DNA of 40,391 bases from an uncultured Pelagibacteraceae bacterium (GTDB lineage: Bacteria; Pseudomonadota; Alphaproteobacteria; Pelagibacterales; Pelagibacteraceae): assembly GCA_902578525.1 (NCBI GenBank), contig CACHDJ010000002.1:72699-113089 (forward strand). Direction: 5' to 3'. Below are positions 1 to 8,169 of this stretch, one piece after another (position 1 is the stretch's first letter; every line of letters starts with the position of its first letter). The translations under genes and the position numbers were made by a program. The notes under the pieces are model-generated. The model did no database searches. It had not been told where the DNA came from and saw only the letters and a list, made by a program, of their open reading frames with translations.

Positions 1-60
1 GTCTGCATAAGCAGATGAAATTAAAAGTAATAGGATAGATATAATCTTTGAAATTCTCAT
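1..60 (-). CDS. 5' end of an exported protein (partial)
   Basis: Only the first 20 codons are inside the window; the gene runs off the left edge. Translated from the ATG at 60, they give a basic start (MRISK), a hydrophobic core (IISILLLLIS) and an S-A-Y-A|D ending, which is a good Sec signal peptide with an AxA-type cleavage site. The mature protein lies outside, so no function can be given. It is divergent from the persulfide-dioxygenase-like gene on the + strand, with 69 bp between the two starts. Confidence 0.6.
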   Translation of the reverse strand, partial: MRISKIISILLLLISSAYAD

Positions 61-82
61 AATAAGAATTTAATATTATGTT

Positions 83-110
83 TTGTATTTACAATGGGTC
101 AAGTTATACT
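83..110 (+). promoter_or_regulatory. Candidate sigma-70 promoter of the MBL-fold gene
   Basis: A TTGTAT hexamer at 83-88 and TATACT at 105-110 are separated by 16 bp and lie 19 bp before the ATG at 130. This is a consensus match only. In DNA this AT-rich, chance matches are common. Confidence 0.35.
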
Positions 111-129
111 CAATAATAATTAAATTATA

Positions 130-810
130 ATGATTTTTAAACAGTTATTTGATACTAAATCTTCAACCTATACTTATTTAGTTTCTTCTGGACAGGGTAG
201 AGAGGCATTAATTATTGATCCAGTTTTAGAAAATATCACAGAATATATAAATGTGCTTAAAGAATTAAATCTAAAATTAGTAAAAGTAATTGATACCCAT
301 ATTCATGCCGATCATGTTACAGGTGCTTCTAAACTTAAGGATATAACAAAATGTTCAACAATAATGGGCGATCATACTCCAGCAGAAACAGTAGAAATAA
401 AAGTAAAAGATGATGAATATATTGATTTAGATAATCTAAAAATTAGAGCGATGTATACTCCGGGACACACTTCGGATAGTTATAGTTTTTTAATGAACAA
501 CTATCTTTTTTCGGGTGACACATTATTAATTAATGGAACTGGCAGAACAGATTTTCAAAATGGTAATGCAAAAGAGTCTTATAATTCAATATTTAATAAA
601 CTTTTAAAATTACCAGAAGAAACTCTTTTATATCCTGCTCATGATTACAAGGGTGAAAAAGTAAGTACAATTGGTAAAGAAAAAAAACAAAATCCAAGAT
701 TACAAGTTAACAGTGTCGATGAATATATTGAAATTATGAACAATCTGAATTTAAAGAAACCGGCTGAAATTGAGAATAATGTTTTTAGGAATATTAAATT
801 AGGTGCTTAA
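130..810 (+). CDS. MBL-fold persulfide dioxygenase (ETHE1-like)
   Basis: This is a 226-aa metallo-beta-lactamase fold protein. It shows THIHADH at 56-62, PGHT around His113, SGD with Asp130, and PAHD around His171. The pattern, together with the GTGRTDFQ segment after Asp130, matches the ETHE1/sulfur dioxygenase branch, in which one Fe(II) is held by two His and one Asp (here likely His57, His113 and Asp130). Family members oxidise glutathione persulfide to sulfite in the cytoplasm. No rhodanese domain is fused. The gene stands alone on + and ends 2 bp before the convergent thioredoxin-like gene. Glyoxalase II is the main alternative, but the short C-terminus and motif set favour the dioxygenase. 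Confidence 0.82.
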   Translation: MIFKQLFDTKSSTYTYLVSSGQGREALIIDPVLENITEYINVLKELNLKLVKVIDTHIHADHVTGASKLKDITKCSTIMGDHTPAETVEIKVKDDEYIDLDNLKIRAMYTPGHTSDSYSFLMNNYLFSGDTLLINGTGRTDFQNGNAKESYNSIFNKLLKLPEETLLYPAHDYKGEKVSTIGKEKKQNPRLQVNSVDEYIEIMNNLNLKKPAEIENNVFRNIKLGA

Positions 811-812
811 AT

Positions 813-1181
813 CTAAATCGAAGATTTTATAGCTTTATAAATTAAATCTTTACTTGTTTCACCTATACTTCTGTAAACTTCTTTATTATTTTTGAAAATT
901 AAAAGAGTAGTTTGATACTGAATATTGAATAATTTTGCTATCTCCTCATTATTTATATCAAATTTAAAATATTCAATATTTTCAAAATCATTTTTAGCTT
1001 TATCCAGAACTTTCATTTGACTTGCACAAGATGTGCAATATTTAACCCAAGAACTAACTATTACAATTTTGCCGTCTGATTGAGCTTTATCAAACAATTC
1101 TTTTTTAAAAGTTGTTTCTTTAGCTAAAACATTTGCGCTGAATGATAAAACTAAAAATATATAAATAAATATTTTTTTCAC
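813..1181 (-). CDS. Exported thioredoxin-fold protein (CTSC)
   Basis: A 122-aa protein with a signal peptide (KKIFIYIFLVLSF core, cleavage near the ANVLA|K position, about residue 20) followed by a thioredoxin-like domain. The redox motif is W-V-K-Y-C49-T-S-C52. Further on it has an FKFDINNEEIAKLFNIQYQ stretch and then TTLLIF, in the place where thioredoxins carry the cis-Pro loop, though a Pro is not evident. The sequence resembles DsbD C-terminal/TlpA-type reductases more than cytosolic TrxA, so a periplasmic thiol reductase role is inferred. It is the last gene of the minus-strand run fbpA-fbpB-fbpC-azlC-azlD and starts 6 bp after azlD stops. Confidence 0.72.
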   Translation of the reverse strand: MKKIFIYIFLVLSFSANVLAKETTFKKELFDKAQSDGKIVIVSSWVKYCTSCASQMKVLDKAKNDFENIEYFKFDINNEEIAKLFNIQYQTTLLIFKNNKEVYRSIGETSKDLIYKAIKSSI

Positions 1182-1187
1182 AATTTC

Positions 1188-1502
1188 TTATACTACAAAA
1201 ATTAAGAACCAATAAGAAGCTAATCCTGAAAATATTGTCGCAATTATACTTCTTGAGAAAATTCCAATTAATGTTGCAATTAATGCTGCTAAAATTTTTG
1301 GATTATTACCAATCAAAATTGATCCTGAGTTATCTAAAAATATAGCTGGAAATATAATAGCTGGAAATATTGCAGATGGTACATAAGATAAAACTTGTCT
1401 AATTCTATCATTAAACATTTCCTTTTTTATTAATGCTATCATTGAGAATCTCGTTAAATAAGTGATCAATCCACAATATATTATTAAAGCCCAATTACTC
1501 AT
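1188..1502 (-). CDS. azlD: AzlD-like branched-chain amino acid permease subunit
   Basis: A 104-aa integral membrane protein with about four hydrophobic segments and the AzlD family landmarks: a TYLTRFS motif near residues 15-21 and a conserved VPSAIFPAI segment near residue 41. AzlD is the small partner of AzlC, and together they export branched-chain amino acids or related compounds. The ATG overlaps the end of azlC by 8 nt, indicating translational coupling. Substrate cannot be read from the sequence. Confidence 0.85.
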   Translation of the reverse strand: MSNWALIIYCGLITYLTRFSMIALIKKEMFNDRIRQVLSYVPSAIFPAIIFPAIFLDNSGSILIGNNPKILAALIATLIGIFSRSIIATIFSGLASYWFLIFVV

Positions 1503-2190
1503 TTGTTTTTACCATTTTTATTAATATCGTAGCTACTAATAAACCTGTTAAACCAGCTACTATTGCATAGGCTTTGAAAGGAATATAATTAAATCCAAAT
1601 GTAGCGACCGATCCTGAAATAATTATCACAATAAAATTTATAAATTTTCTAAAATCATTAACTAAGAGAGCTAAAAATGTTAGAGGAATAGCAAAACTTA
1701 AGCCAAGTTTTTCTGGTATTGCTGCACCTAGTATGATTCCTAAAAATGTAGTTGATTGCCAAATTACCCAACATGTTGCACCAGCACCAACTAAATGAAA
1801 ATATTTATTTTGATCTTTATTTCTCTTTAAATACTCATTTGAAATTGCATATGCCTGATCTATTAAAAAATATGAAATAATAATTTTCCAAATTAATTTT
1901 AAATCTGACAAATGTTCAGATACAACAGCTCCATAAAGCAGATGGCGTGAGTTAACAGCACCAACTGAGCTTATAATCACGAAAGAAGAAGCTCCTCCAG
2001 AAAATAGTTGTAAAAGAACTATTTGGGAGGCCCCACCAAAAACTATTAATGACATTCCCATTGTTTCTAATGGACTAAATCCAACATCAATTGCAAGAAC
2101 TCCAAATATGAGACCAAAGGGAACTACAGGGATCATTAATGGACTAACATCAAATATCCCTTTTAAAAAAACTTTTAGATTACTTTTCAT
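1495..2190 (-). CDS. azlC: AzlC-like branched-chain amino acid permease subunit
   Basis: A 231-aa polytopic membrane protein of the AzlC family. Near the N-terminus is a PFGLIFGVLA segment, followed by GGASQIVLLQL and NSRHLLYG, all typical of AzlC. It is the large subunit of the AzlCD exporter in the inner membrane. It starts 16 bp after fbpC stops, so it may be co-transcribed with the iron ABC transporter. That linkage is unusual, and no functional tie between the two is visible. Confidence 0.87.
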   Translation of the reverse strand: MKSNLKVFLKGIFDVSPLMIPVVPFGLIFGVLAIDVGFSPLETMGMSLIVFGGASQIVLLQLFSGGASSFVIISSVGAVNSRHLLYGAVVSEHLSDLKLIWKIIISYFLIDQAYAISNEYLKRNKDQNKYFHLVGAGATCWVIWQSTTFLGIILGAAIPEKLGLSFAIPLTFLALLVNDFRKFINFIVIIISGSVATFGFNYIPFKAYAIVAGLTGLLVATILIKMVKTNE

Positions 2191-2206
2191 TTTCTAAAAG
2201 GTTTTA

Positions 2207-3268
2207 TTAGAAGCAAACTATATGATCAATATGAATTGGCCTTTTAATACCAAATTTTTCATCAACTTCATGTTGATGAATATGATGGGAATGAACAAAA
2301 ACTGGAATTAAAGCATTACTAGGTGTTTTAAGAGTGTAAATAAAATTAGTACCTCTAAATTTTCTATCTATCACCTCAAATTTTAAATTACTTTTATCAT
2401 CATGATGTAGGTCCTCTGGTTGAACTAAAAGTTTCACTTTTGACCCAATTGGAAAAGATCTTATAAAATTGCCTGTAATTGTTCCAAGATCTTTATTTTC
2501 TAAACTCTTAGGACTTGTCACCTCTGCAGGGATAAGAGTCCCTCTATTTAAAAAATTAACCACCTCAATCGAGTTTGGTAAATGATAAACATTATACGGA
2601 TCATCGAATTGCTTAAGCTCTTGATTCAAAATTATTCCACATTTTGATCCTAAATAAAAAGCTTCATAAGAGTCATGTGTAACAATTATTGTAGTAATCT
2701 TTGAATTTTTTAATATCTTTTTTAATTTTTCTTGTATCTCCTCCTTAAAACTTTGATCAACATTTGATAATGGCTCGTCTAACAATAATAGATCAGGCTG
2801 TGTTAGAAGAGACCTTGCTAGAGATGCCCTTTGAGCTTCTCCTGCACTAATTTCATGGGGATATTTATCGAGTATTTCGGAGATATCTAATAAATCCAAT
2901 ATTTCATCAAAATTTACTTGTTTGTCTTTTGTGCCTTTATTTCTTTCAGCACCTAAACATATATTTTTATTAACAGTGTAATGAGGAAATAAACTGTTTT
3001 CTTGAAAGGCAAGAGATATATTTCTATTTTCTGGTTCTACATTAATTTTTTCTGAAGACAATATTTTGCCTTTTAATTCTATAAAACCCTTATTAATTTT
3101 TTCTAGTCCTGCTATTGTTCTTAATATTGTGGTTTTTCCAATACCAGATGGTCCTAAAAGACATATAATATCTCCTTCTTTTTCTACTGAAAATGATACA
3201 TTCTTGACTTTAGTTTTACCTCCAATATTAAAGTCAACATTTTTTATTTCAAAAAAATTATTACTCAT
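2207..3268 (-). CDS. fbpC: Fe(III) ABC transporter ATPase
   Basis: A 353-aa ABC ATPase with Walker A GPSGIGKT (39-46), Q-loop Gln89, signature SAGEAQRA (141-148), Walker B LLLLDEP (160-166) and an H-loop in IIVTHD. The signature starts SAGEA rather than the usual SGGQQ. A C-terminal TOBE-like region follows (about 240-353), as in the Fbp/Afu/Pot group. Residues 333-341 contain a His-rich run (HSHHIHQHE). It lies directly after the permease gene, overlapping it by 8 nt, and with FbpA and FbpB forms a ferric-iron importer. The His-rich tail could bind metal, but that is speculation. Confidence 0.9.
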   Translation of the reverse strand: MSNNFFEIKNVDFNIGGKTKVKNVSFSVEKEGDIICLLGPSGIGKTTILRTIAGLEKINKGFIELKGKILSSEKINVEPENRNISLAFQENSLFPHYTVNKNICLGAERNKGTKDKQVNFDEILDLLDISEILDKYPHEISAGEAQRASLARSLLTQPDLLLLDEPLSNVDQSFKEEIQEKLKKILKNSKITTIIVTHDSYEAFYLGSKCGIILNQELKQFDDPYNVYHLPNSIEVVNFLNRGTLIPAEVTSPKSLENKDLGTITGNFIRSFPIGSKVKLLVQPEDLHHDDKSNLKFEVIDRKFRGTNFIYTLKTPSNALIPVFVHSHHIHQHEVDEKFGIKRPIHIDHIVCF

Positions 3269-4880
3269 GCAGTTCTCTTAAAATATATTTTGATGTAATT
3301 ATAATGAATAAACTTGCAATTAAAATTAAAAATAACGAAGGTACAGCAGCAGCTTCTAATAAATCCTCGGAAGCAGAAATATAAGCCGTAGTTGCAAAAG
3401 TCTCAAAATTAAAAGGTCTTAAAATAAGAGTTATTGGTAATTCTCTTATAATTTCTAATGAAATCAAAATTACAATAAATAATAAAGAGTTTCTTAAAAA
3501 AGGAATGTGTATATTCATAAATGTTTTTCTTTTTGAATAGCCAAGTAAATAAGCACCTTCATCAACTGAAATATTTATTTTTTCATACCCTGATTTTATT
3601 CCATTAAAGGCCAAAGAATAAAATCTGACAAAGTAAACTAACACTAGTCCAAGAATAGAACCTATGAATAATTTTTTAATTGAAGTAAAACCTAAAAATT
3701 TAATTATACTATTATCAAACCACGCTATAAAAGTAATAAAAGCAATAGCTAAAATAACTCCTGGTATTGCATAACCCGAAATAGACAAAGTAGATAAAAT
3801 ATTAAGAGTTTTATTATTTGAAACTCTATTCCCATAATTGGATATTAAAGAAAATATTAATAAGACTGAACTAGACAATACAACTAAATATAAGGTGTTT
3901 AAAACTAGATCAATTATTTGTAAATCAAATAAATTTTCAGGAAATTTTATTGTCCAATATAACATTTGACTCAATGGAAATAAAAAACTTATGAAAAATA
4001 CTGTAAAACAAAATGTGAATGCTAAAAAAGATTTTTTTCCAAAAAGTTTGATCTTTTCTTTTTGTTTAAATCCACCTTTGGAATTAAGATGGTATTTTGC
4101 TTTTCGTCTAGATAAATTTTCCAAAATAAATAATGAAAATATAAATATTAATAAAAAGAAAGATACTCTATTTGCAAAAGCTAAATCATCAAAAGTTATC
4201 CATGAATTATAAATACCTGTGGTAAGAGTGTTAATTGAAAAAAAATCAACTGCCCCAAATTCTGCTAAAGTTTCCATTGCTACTAATGATAATCCAGCAA
4301 CTATTGCAGGACGTGCAGCAGGTAATATTATTTTATAAAATGATTTAAACTTAGAAAAACCTAAATTTTTACCTAAATCAATTAAATTTTGTGATTGATA
4401 TAAAAATGATGCTCTTGCTAGAATATAAACATAGGCATATAAAGAAAAAGATATTGATAATATTGCTCCAAACATTCCATCAAATTTTGGAATATTCTTA
4501 TTATAATTAGCATCACCGAATAAGTTTTTTAAAATAGTGAAAGCTGTTCCATAATTCTCAAAAAAAGCTGTCAAAGAATACGCATAAATATAAGGAGGAA
4601 CTGCAAAAGATAATATTAAAGCCCATTTAAAAAAATTACTACCCGGAAATTTATAAAATGAAACCAAGTATGCTGTTCCTGTACCTAATATGAATGTCAA
4701 AATTAATACCGATAACAACAAAAAAAATGAATTTAAAATATACTCGATTAAAAAAGTATTTTTCAAAATTTCATAATAATTCGATGTATTTTCAAAAAAA
4801 CTTGTAAATACAGTAATAATTGGAATTAGTACAATAAAAGAAATTAGGAAAGATGTAAGATACCAACTGTTAAATTTCAT
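3261..4880 (-). CDS. fbpB: Fe(III) ABC transporter permease (fused dimer)
   Basis: A permease of 539 aa from the preferred ATG at 4880 (MKFNSWYLTSF). A longer open frame begins with GTG at 4949, but its added residues are unlike the family, while the ATG is preceded by AAGGCGGA on the coding strand. Two six-helix BPD_transp_1 halves are visible, each with an EAA loop: LGFSKFKSFYKIILPAARP in the first half and LGYSKRKTFMNIHIPFLRN in the second. This is the FbpB/SfuB architecture, in which one chain supplies both membrane halves. It sits between the 56-aa Cys protein and fbpC and works with FbpA in the periplasm. Confidence 0.9.
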   Translation of the reverse strand: MKFNSWYLTSFLISFIVLIPIITVFTSFFENTSNYYEILKNTFLIEYILNSFFLLLSVLILTFILGTGTAYLVSFYKFPGSNFFKWALILSFAVPPYIYAYSLTAFFENYGTAFTILKNLFGDANYNKNIPKFDGMFGAILSISFSLYAYVYILARASFLYQSQNLIDLGKNLGFSKFKSFYKIILPAARPAIVAGLSLVAMETLAEFGAVDFFSINTLTTGIYNSWITFDDLAFANRVSFFLLIFIFSLFILENLSRRKAKYHLNSKGGFKQKEKIKLFGKKSFLAFTFCFTVFFISFLFPLSQMLYWTIKFPENLFDLQIIDLVLNTLYLVVLSSSVLLIFSLISNYGNRVSNNKTLNILSTLSISGYAIPGVILAIAFITFIAWFDNSIIKFLGFTSIKKLFIGSILGLVLVYFVRFYSLAFNGIKSGYEKINISVDEGAYLLGYSKRKTFMNIHIPFLRNSLLFIVILISLEIIRELPITLILRPFNFETFATTAYISASEDLLEAAAVPSLFLILIASLFIIITSKYILRELHE

Positions 4881-4961
4881 ATTATAATCCGCCTTATAAA
4901 CATGAAAAAAGTAAAGTGTCCAAAATAAAACCCTGTTTATTGTGGACACAATTTAAGAAAA

Positions 4962-5132
4962 TCAAAAATTAAATACTTTTAGGATATGCGGAACCTCCTT
5001 AGTCTTAATTTCAGACAATTTTCTTTGATTTATTCTTTTATTGATTTTTTTACACTCCTGAACACAAGGGTAACATGCCTTGGAAGATTTATTATAATCA
5101 ATCTTAGAAATAAATTTTTTTTCTTGTTTCAT
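4962..5132 (-). CDS. 56-aa Cys-containing microprotein in iron operon
   Basis: An intact frame of 56 codons plus stop begins at an ATG 3 nt after the fbpA stop codon and ends 81 bp before the fbpB start. The protein is basic and has no signal peptide or membrane segment. Its centre reads KACYPCVQECKK, giving a C-x2-C-x3-C cluster (Cys20, Cys23, Cys27). A GGAAA element inside the fbpA 3' end could serve as ribosome binding site. Position, strand and spacing make it part of the fbp operon. I do not recognise the family; it is not a Bfd ferredoxin, whose Cys spacing differs. A metal-binding or redox-sensing role is only a guess from the cysteines. Confidence 0.5.
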   Translation of the reverse strand: MKQEKKFISKIDYNKSSKACYPCVQECKKINKRINQRKLSEIKTKEVPHILKVFNF

Positions 5133-5135
5133 TTA

Positions 5136-6164
5136 TTATTTCCAACCAGCAGCCGTCATTGTTTCTAATGCAGCAGCTTGATTTTTTCCATAAGAAGCTA
5201 ACTTAGTTTTCATATCTTGTTTGAAATCTAATCCTAAGTTATTCACTACTAATGGACTTGGTGAAACACCATCAATCATTGGAAACTCAAAAGTATTATT
5301 TGTAAAGTGCTCTTGAGATTGTGGAGTTAATAAAAACTCTACAAGTTTTACAGCATTAGCTTTATTAGGCGCTCCTTTAACTAAAGCTGCACAACTAACA
5401 TTCATATGCGTTCCTCTATCATTCTGATTAGGGAAGAAAGCTTTAACTTTTTTAGCAGCTTCTTGTTGCTCTGCACCTTTTTTACCAGATAACATCAAAG
5501 CTAAATAATAAGTGTTTGCCACAGCAATGTCAGCTTCTCCAGCAGCTACTGCCATAATTTGAGCTCTATCATTTCCTTTAGAGTCTCTAGCCATATTTGC
5601 AACAACTCCTTTTGCCCATTCAGCTGTAGCTTTTTTTCCATTATTTTCAATTAATGAGGCTACAAGAGATTTGTTATATATGTTGCTAGATTTTCTTATA
5701 ACTAATCTACCTTTCCATTTAGGATCAGCAAGACCTTCATAAGTCATTCCAGATAATTCAGCACCAGTAACTCTTTCAGGTGAATAATAAATTATTCTAG
5801 CTCTTTTTGCTATTCCAACCCATTTACTAGTTCTAAAGGTTTTTGGAACGGCAGCTTTTATAGCTTTAGACGTTAAACCACCTTGAAGGTGGCCTTTTGC
5901 ATCCATAGCACCACATCTTCCTGCATCAGCCGTGATGTAAAGATCTGCAGATGAATCAGAGCCCTCTTCTATTATTCTTTTTTCTAAAGCACCTGATTTT
6001 CCATTTATCAGATTAACTTTAATTCCAGTCATATTTGTAAACTTGGAATAAAGCTCTGCGTCAGCTTTATAATGTCTTGCATTAAAAACATTTACCTCAT
6101 TTGCAACTGCTAATGTCGACAGAAATAATGATGTAATTAATCCAAAAATAGTTATTTTACTCAT
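5136..6164 (-). CDS. fbpA: Periplasmic Fe(III)-binding protein (FbpA/FutA)
   Basis: A 342-aa ABC solute-binding protein. The chosen start is the ATG at 6164, preceded by GGAGA at 5-nt spacing; the frame is open 7 codons further but those lack a ribosome site. A signal peptide (MSKITIFGLITSLFLSTLAVA) leads into NEVNVFNARHY, the usual start of mature FutA/IdiA/FbpA proteins. The hinge region SSADLYITADAG and the paired tyrosines in ANTYYLALML, which bind ferric iron in this family, are present. It delivers Fe(III) to FbpBC. Two palindromes resembling Fur sites sit just upstream, so iron repression is likely. Confidence 0.93.
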   Translation of the reverse strand: MSKITIFGLITSLFLSTLAVANEVNVFNARHYKADAELYSKFTNMTGIKVNLINGKSGALEKRIIEEGSDSSADLYITADAGRCGAMDAKGHLQGGLTSKAIKAAVPKTFRTSKWVGIAKRARIIYYSPERVTGAELSGMTYEGLADPKWKGRLVIRKSSNIYNKSLVASLIENNGKKATAEWAKGVVANMARDSKGNDRAQIMAVAAGEADIAVANTYYLALMLSGKKGAEQQEAAKKVKAFFPNQNDRGTHMNVSCAALVKGAPNKANAVKLVEFLLTPQSQEHFTNNTFEFPMIDGVSPSPLVVNNLGLDFKQDMKTKLASYGKNQAAALETMTAAGWK

Positions 6165-6192
6165 TTGTTCTCCATATCTCCGCATTTGTTAT

Positions 6193-6213
6193 TGAGAATG
6201 ATAACTATTCTCA
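6193..6213. promoter_or_regulatory. 7-7-7 palindrome at fbpA promoter (iron operator)
   Basis: Perfect 7-bp arms TGAGAAT and ATTCTCA flank a 7-bp centre GATAACT. The site covers the inferred -10 element and start point of the fbpA promoter and touches the Fur-type palindrome at 6213-6231. Together they look like a tandem operator for an iron regulator (Fur, or a Rrf2-type such as RirA). Confidence 0.65.
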
Positions 6214-6230
6214 TTGATAATGATTATCAA
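6202..6230 (-). promoter_or_regulatory. Candidate promoter of the fbp operon
   Basis: On the minus strand, TTGATA (6230-6225) and TAGTTA (6207-6202) are 17 bp apart and lie about 40 bp before the fbpA ATG. The -35 is inside the Fur-type palindrome and the -10 is inside the second palindrome, an arrangement expected for repression. The -10 match is only moderate. Confidence 0.45.
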
Positions 6231-6231
6231 T
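6213..6231. promoter_or_regulatory. Fur box upstream of fbpA
   Basis: A perfect 9-1-9 palindrome with core TGATAAT-G-ATTATCA, identical to the classical Fur 7-1-7 consensus. It lies 49 bp before the fbpA start and overlaps its candidate -35 element. Iron-dependent repression by a Fur-family protein is the natural reading. Confidence 0.8.
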
Positions 6232-6276
6232 CGCAATAATGACGCACCTATCGTTTAGTGGCTAATTTGCGATTTT

Positions 6277-7167
6277 TTAGGCTTTCCAATCGCCTATTTT
6301 ACTGAATAAGAAGTTTCTAAATGCTTGAACTCTAGCTGTATTTTTTAATGATTGAGGATAAACAAAATGAGCTTCGGTAATTGGGCCCTCAGATTTAGGA
6401 AGTACTTTAATAATGTTATTAGAATTTGAAACTAAGTATTCAGGTAATGCTGCTAAACCTACCCCAGACTCTACTGCCAAAAGCAGTCCCATAACACTAT
6501 TAACCTTCATAACTGTTTTTCTTTTTTTACCATCATTCATTCCAAGTTTTAAAGCCCAATCTGGATTGTAAACAGGTGAAGGGGCTCCTTTTCCAAAAGA
6601 AATAAATTTATGTTTATTTAAATCATTAATTGTCTTAGGTATTCCAAATTTTTCCAAATATTTATTAGATCCATATATATAATACTTAATATCTACTAAT
6701 TTTTTTTGAATATAATTAAGTTGTTTTGGTCTTCTCATAAAAATACCTATATCTGCTTGACGAGTACTTAAATCCAACTCTTTATCATCAAATACCAACT
6801 CAATTTCAACTTCTGGATTAAGTCTCATAAACTCTTGTATTCTTGGTGTAAGCCAATGGGTTCCAAAACTTCTAACAGTTGTTATTGTTAATTTTCCAGT
6901 TGGTTTACTTTTTTGATCACCCAAAGAGGTCTCAACTTCCTTGAGTTTACTTATTACCTCATGAGCTGTTTTAAATACATATTCACCATTTTCTGTAAGA
7001 GTTAATCCTCGAGCGTGTCTTTCAAATAATTGAACTTTTAAATCTTGTTCTAAAGACTGAATTTGTCTACTTATAGCTGATTGACTTAGATTGAGATTAA
7101 TTGTTGCATTTGTAAAACTGCCTGCTTCAGCTACTGCATGAAATATTTTTAGTTTATCCCAATCCAT
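6277..7167 (-). CDS. LysR-family transcriptional regulator
   Basis: A 296-aa LysR protein: a winged helix-turn-helix at about residues 18-37 (the stretch SFTNATINLNLSQSAISRQI) and an effector-binding domain from about 90 on. The N-terminus MDWDKLKIFHAVAEAGSF is typical of a group common in alphaproteobacteria. Its ATG overlaps the acuI stop by 1 nt (TAATG), so it is translated with acuI and folE rather than divergently from a target gene. The target and the ligand are unknown. It ends about 110 bp before the fbpA start, but co-transcription with fbpA is unlikely because an operator region lies between them. Confidence 0.88.
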   Translation of the reverse strand: MDWDKLKIFHAVAEAGSFTNATINLNLSQSAISRQIQSLEQDLKVQLFERHARGLTLTENGEYVFKTAHEVISKLKEVETSLGDQKSKPTGKLTITTVRSFGTHWLTPRIQEFMRLNPEVEIELVFDDKELDLSTRQADIGIFMRRPKQLNYIQKKLVDIKYYIYGSNKYLEKFGIPKTINDLNKHKFISFGKGAPSPVYNPDWALKLGMNDGKKRKTVMKVNSVMGLLLAVESGVGLAALPEYLVSNSNNIIKVLPKSEGPITEAHFVYPQSLKNTARVQAFRNFLFSKIGDWKA

Positions 7168-8168
7168 TATTTATTTAAATCAACCAAAACTCTTCCTGAA
7201 ATTTCACCTTTTAATATTTTTGGATAAGTTTCAATTAACTCTTCTAAACTTACTGTTTGAATAGATTTTTCTAATAAACTAAAATCAATTAGGTTTGCAG
7301 CTTCACCCCAAATAAACTCTCTTCTTTTAATACTACAGTTAGCAGAGTCCATTCCCCAAAGTTTTATTCCTCTAAGCATAAATGGAATTACACTTGTGTT
7401 AAGTTCATTAGTATTTGCATTTCCACACACAGCTATTATTCCATTTGGGTTAGTTTGAACTATTGCATTAGCTAAGATTTTTCCACCTACCGTATCTACT
7501 ACACCATCCCATAAACCTTTATCGATTAGTCTCGGATCTTTGTCAAATTCAGCTCTATTTATAACAGTTTTAGCACCTATTGATTTTAAATGATCAGCTT
7601 TTGAATTTTTTCCTGTCACTGCAGTCACGTTGTAACCCATTTTATTCAATACAATCACTGCAATACTTCCGACACCTCCTGTCGCCCCAGTAACTAAAAC
7701 ATCGTTCACTTTTTCACCAAGCAATATTTCTTCTCTTGCTTTAATTGCAAAAGCACTCATTAGCGAGGTAAAGCCAGCAGTTCCAAGTATCATCGCTTGC
7801 TTACTTGTTAAATTTTTTGGTTTTTTTACTAAAAAATCTCCTTTAACTTTTGCTAGTTGCGAGTATCCGCCATAAAAGATTTCTCCAACTCTAAAACCAG
7901 TTAAAATAACCTCATCACCTTCCTTAAAATTTGAATTTTCACTTTCAATAACAGTTCCTGAAAAATCAATACCTGGTATATGAGGAAACTCTTTAACTAG
8001 TCTTCCTCCATTTTTTAAGATCATTCCATCTTTAAAGTTTAGATCAGAATAATCTACTTTAATTGTTACATCTCCGTGTTTTAAAAAACTTTTATCTATT
8101 GATTTGACTTCTCGAGTAAACTCTTCTCCTTTTTGATCAAGAATTAATGCTTTGAATTGATCTGACAC
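7167..8168 (-). CDS. acuI: Acryloyl-CoA reductase AcuI/YhdH family
   Basis: A 333-aa zinc-free medium-chain dehydrogenase. It has the YhdH/AcuI start FKALIL, SDLNFKDGM at 42-50 and the NADPH-binding GATGGVG at 161-167. AcuI reduces acryloyl-CoA to propionyl-CoA with NADPH, protecting cells that break down DMSP or acrylate. That role fits an organism with DMSP-linked genes, but the assignment within the quinone-reductase-like family is by similarity only. The start codon is GTG; no in-frame ATG lies near it. It begins 1 nt after folE ends. Confidence 0.82.
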   Translation of the reverse strand: MSDQFKALILDQKGEEFTREVKSIDKSFLKHGDVTIKVDYSDLNFKDGMILKNGGRLVKEFPHIPGIDFSGTVIESENSNFKEGDEVILTGFRVGEIFYGGYSQLAKVKGDFLVKKPKNLTSKQAMILGTAGFTSLMSAFAIKAREEILLGEKVNDVLVTGATGGVGSIAVIVLNKMGYNVTAVTGKNSKADHLKSIGAKTVINRAEFDKDPRLIDKGLWDGVVDTVGGKILANAIVQTNPNGIIAVCGNANTNELNTSVIPFMLRGIKLWGMDSANCSIKRREFIWGEAANLIDFSLLEKSIQTVSLEELIETYPKILKGEISGRVLVDLNK

Positions 8169-8169
8169 T

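Noticed and set aside
3991-4212. 73-codon open frame on + inside the fbpB gene
   Set aside because: Antisense to the permease, no domain, and rich in K/N/F as expected from AT-rich DNA.
4986-5168. 60-codon open frame on + in the fbpA-fbpB gap
   Set aside because: The minus-strand frame in the same place (4962-5132) fits the operon direction and spacing; this one overlaps the fbpA 3' end and is mostly hydrophobic shadow sequence.
6230-6273. Inverted repeat ATCGCAA / TTGCGAT followed by T-run, between lysR and fbpA
   Set aside because: The arms are 30 nt apart, and the T-run would terminate + strand transcription, but no + gene leads into it. Not a convincing lysR terminator.
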